Source: JAWWBN01 sp033720955 (GTDB lineage: Bacteria; Acidobacteriota; Thermoanaerobaculia; Multivoradales; JAHEKO01). Taken from it: DNA of 14,718 nt. Of this stretch, positions 13,979 through 14,718 are shown piece by piece (the first letter of the stretch is position 1; each line of letters opens with the position of its first letter). The notes under the pieces are model-generated. The model saw nothing but the letters and a program-made list of their open reading frames with translations. It made no database searches and was not told the origin of the DNA. Position numbers and translations under genes: made by a program. The stretch is taken from assembly GCA_033720955.1 (NCBI GenBank), contig JAWWBN010000077.1:1-14718 (forward strand). The letters run 5' to 3'.

Positions 13979-14718
13979 TGACCGACGCCCGCATCCTCCT
14001 CGTGGACGACGAGGACAGCATCCTCGAGTTTCTCCAGCTTCTTCTGGAGGAGGACGGCTACCACGTCGAGGCGGCCGGCTCGGTCGAGCAGGCGAGAGAG
14101 CGGCTGGACGACGCCGCCTTCGACCTGGTGCTCTGCGACATCATGATGCCCGATGGCAACGGCCTCGATCTGCTGCGGGAGATCAGGCCGGAGGGCGGCC
14201 GGCCGGCGGTGATCATGATGACCGCCTACACCTCGACCAAGACCGCCATCGAGGCGATGAGGCTGGGGGCGTACCACTACATCTCGAAGCCCTTCGACGT
14301 GGAGGAGCTCAAGGTCGTGGTGCAGAAGGCGCTCGAGAAGACCGCCCTGGTGGACGAGAACGTCTATCTGCGCCGCGAGCTCGAGGAGAAGTACCGCTTC
14401 TCCAACATCATCGGCCGCAGCCGCCGGATGCAGGAGATCTTCGCCCTGATCGAGAGGGTGGCGAAGACCGGATCCACCGTGCTTCTCACCGGCGAGAGCG
14501 GCACGGGCAAGGAGCTGATCGCGCGCGCCATCCACTACGCCAGTCCGCGCTCCTCGGGGCGGTTCCTGTCGATCAACTGCGGCGCCCTGCCGGAGAACCT
14601 GCTGGAGAGCGAGCTGTTCGGGCACGAGCGCGGCGCCTTCACCGGCGCCGTGAAGGAGAAGCGCGGCCTCTTCCAGGAGGCCGGGGGGGGCACCCTCTTC
14701 CTCGACGAGATCGGCGAG
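13978..14718 (+). CDS. pilR: PilR-type sigma-54 response regulator (3' partial)
   Basis: The first 247 residues are present; the window ends in the middle of the AAA+ domain. The receiver domain at 3-120 has D10/D11, phosphoacceptor D54, T82 and K104. The sigma-54 activator domain begins near 141 (FSNIIGRSRRMQEI), with Walker A GESGTGKE at 172-179, the sigma-54 contact loop GAFTGA at 219-224 and Walker B FLDE at 241-244. The C-terminal Fis-type DNA-binding helix-turn-helix lies outside the window. It should activate sigma-54 promoters, classically pilA, when phosphorylated by the adjacent kinase. The start ATG overlaps the pilS stop; no clear ribosome-binding site is visible, so it probably depends on reinitiation. 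Assignment to PilR rather than another NtrC-type regulator rests on gene context. Confidence 0.9.
   Translation, partial: MTDARILLVDDEDSILEFLQLLLEEDGYHVEAAGSVEQARERLDDAAFDLVLCDIMMPDGNGLDLLREIRPEGGRPAVIMMTAYTSTKTAIEAMRLGAYHYISKPFDVEELKVVVQKALEKTALVDENVYLRRELEEKYRFSNIIGRSRRMQEIFALIERVAKTGSTVLLTGESGTGKELIARAIHYASPRSSGRFLSINCGALPENLLESELFGHERGAFTGAVKEKRGLFQEAGGGTLFLDEIGE

Noticed and set aside
1..14718. CRISPR arrays, tRNA/rRNA genes, insertion sequences, attachment sites or defence genes
   Set aside because: No spaced direct repeats, RNA gene signatures, transposase or integrase motifs, or defence domains could be seen, and genes with ordinary families fill nearly the whole window.

Overview
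The window is an ordinary, densely coded chromosomal segment of a very high-G+C bacterium with an outer membrane. It holds twelve protein genes, two of them cut by the window edges. I see no tRNA, rRNA, CRISPR array, insertion sequence or phage gene. Base composition looks uniform, so nothing suggests recent transfer. A CRTAC1-type ASPIC/UnbV protein beside a TPR lipoprotein, a three-gene proton-translocating transhydrogenase, and a pilT-pilC-pilS-pilR type IV pilus cluster together suggest Acidobacteriota or a related soil or sediment phylum. That placement is an inference from gene content only.

Layout. (1) Positions 1-2373, + strand: the C-terminal part of a CRTAC1/ASPIC-UnbV protein, coupled by a GTGA overlap to a 549-residue TPR lipoprotein. 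(2) 2447-5303, +: pntAA, pntAB and pntB, joined by TGATG and ATGA overlaps. They encode a membrane NAD(P) transhydrogenase that makes NADPH at the expense of the proton gradient. (3) 5379-7328, +: a glutamate-cysteine-ligase-like (GCS2) enzyme fused to a C-terminal pair of CBS domains. (4) 7369-7920, +: a small unrecognised lipoprotein. (5) 7930-9795, -: a full-length ABC exporter half-transporter, convergent with the lipoprotein. (6) 9922-14718, +: pilT, pilC, pilS and the first 247 codons of pilR, divergent from the ABC gene.

How the genes work together. The Pnt proteins form one complex. The GCS2-CBS protein could use or sense the resulting redox or energy state, but only adjacency supports that. 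PilT (retraction motor) and PilC (inner-membrane platform) belong to the type IV pilus machine. PilS and PilR are its usual sensor kinase and sigma-54 activator. The extension motor gene pilB and the pilin gene pilA are not in the window.

Most notable points: the transhydrogenase lacks a histidine at both positions known to carry the proton-path histidine in studied enzymes; the GCS2-CBS fusion is uncharacterised as far as I can recall; the ABC exporter seems to start on a leaderless mRNA; and genes at the head of transcription units lack Shine-Dalgarno sequences while most internal genes have them. I did not find a clearly new multi-gene system.
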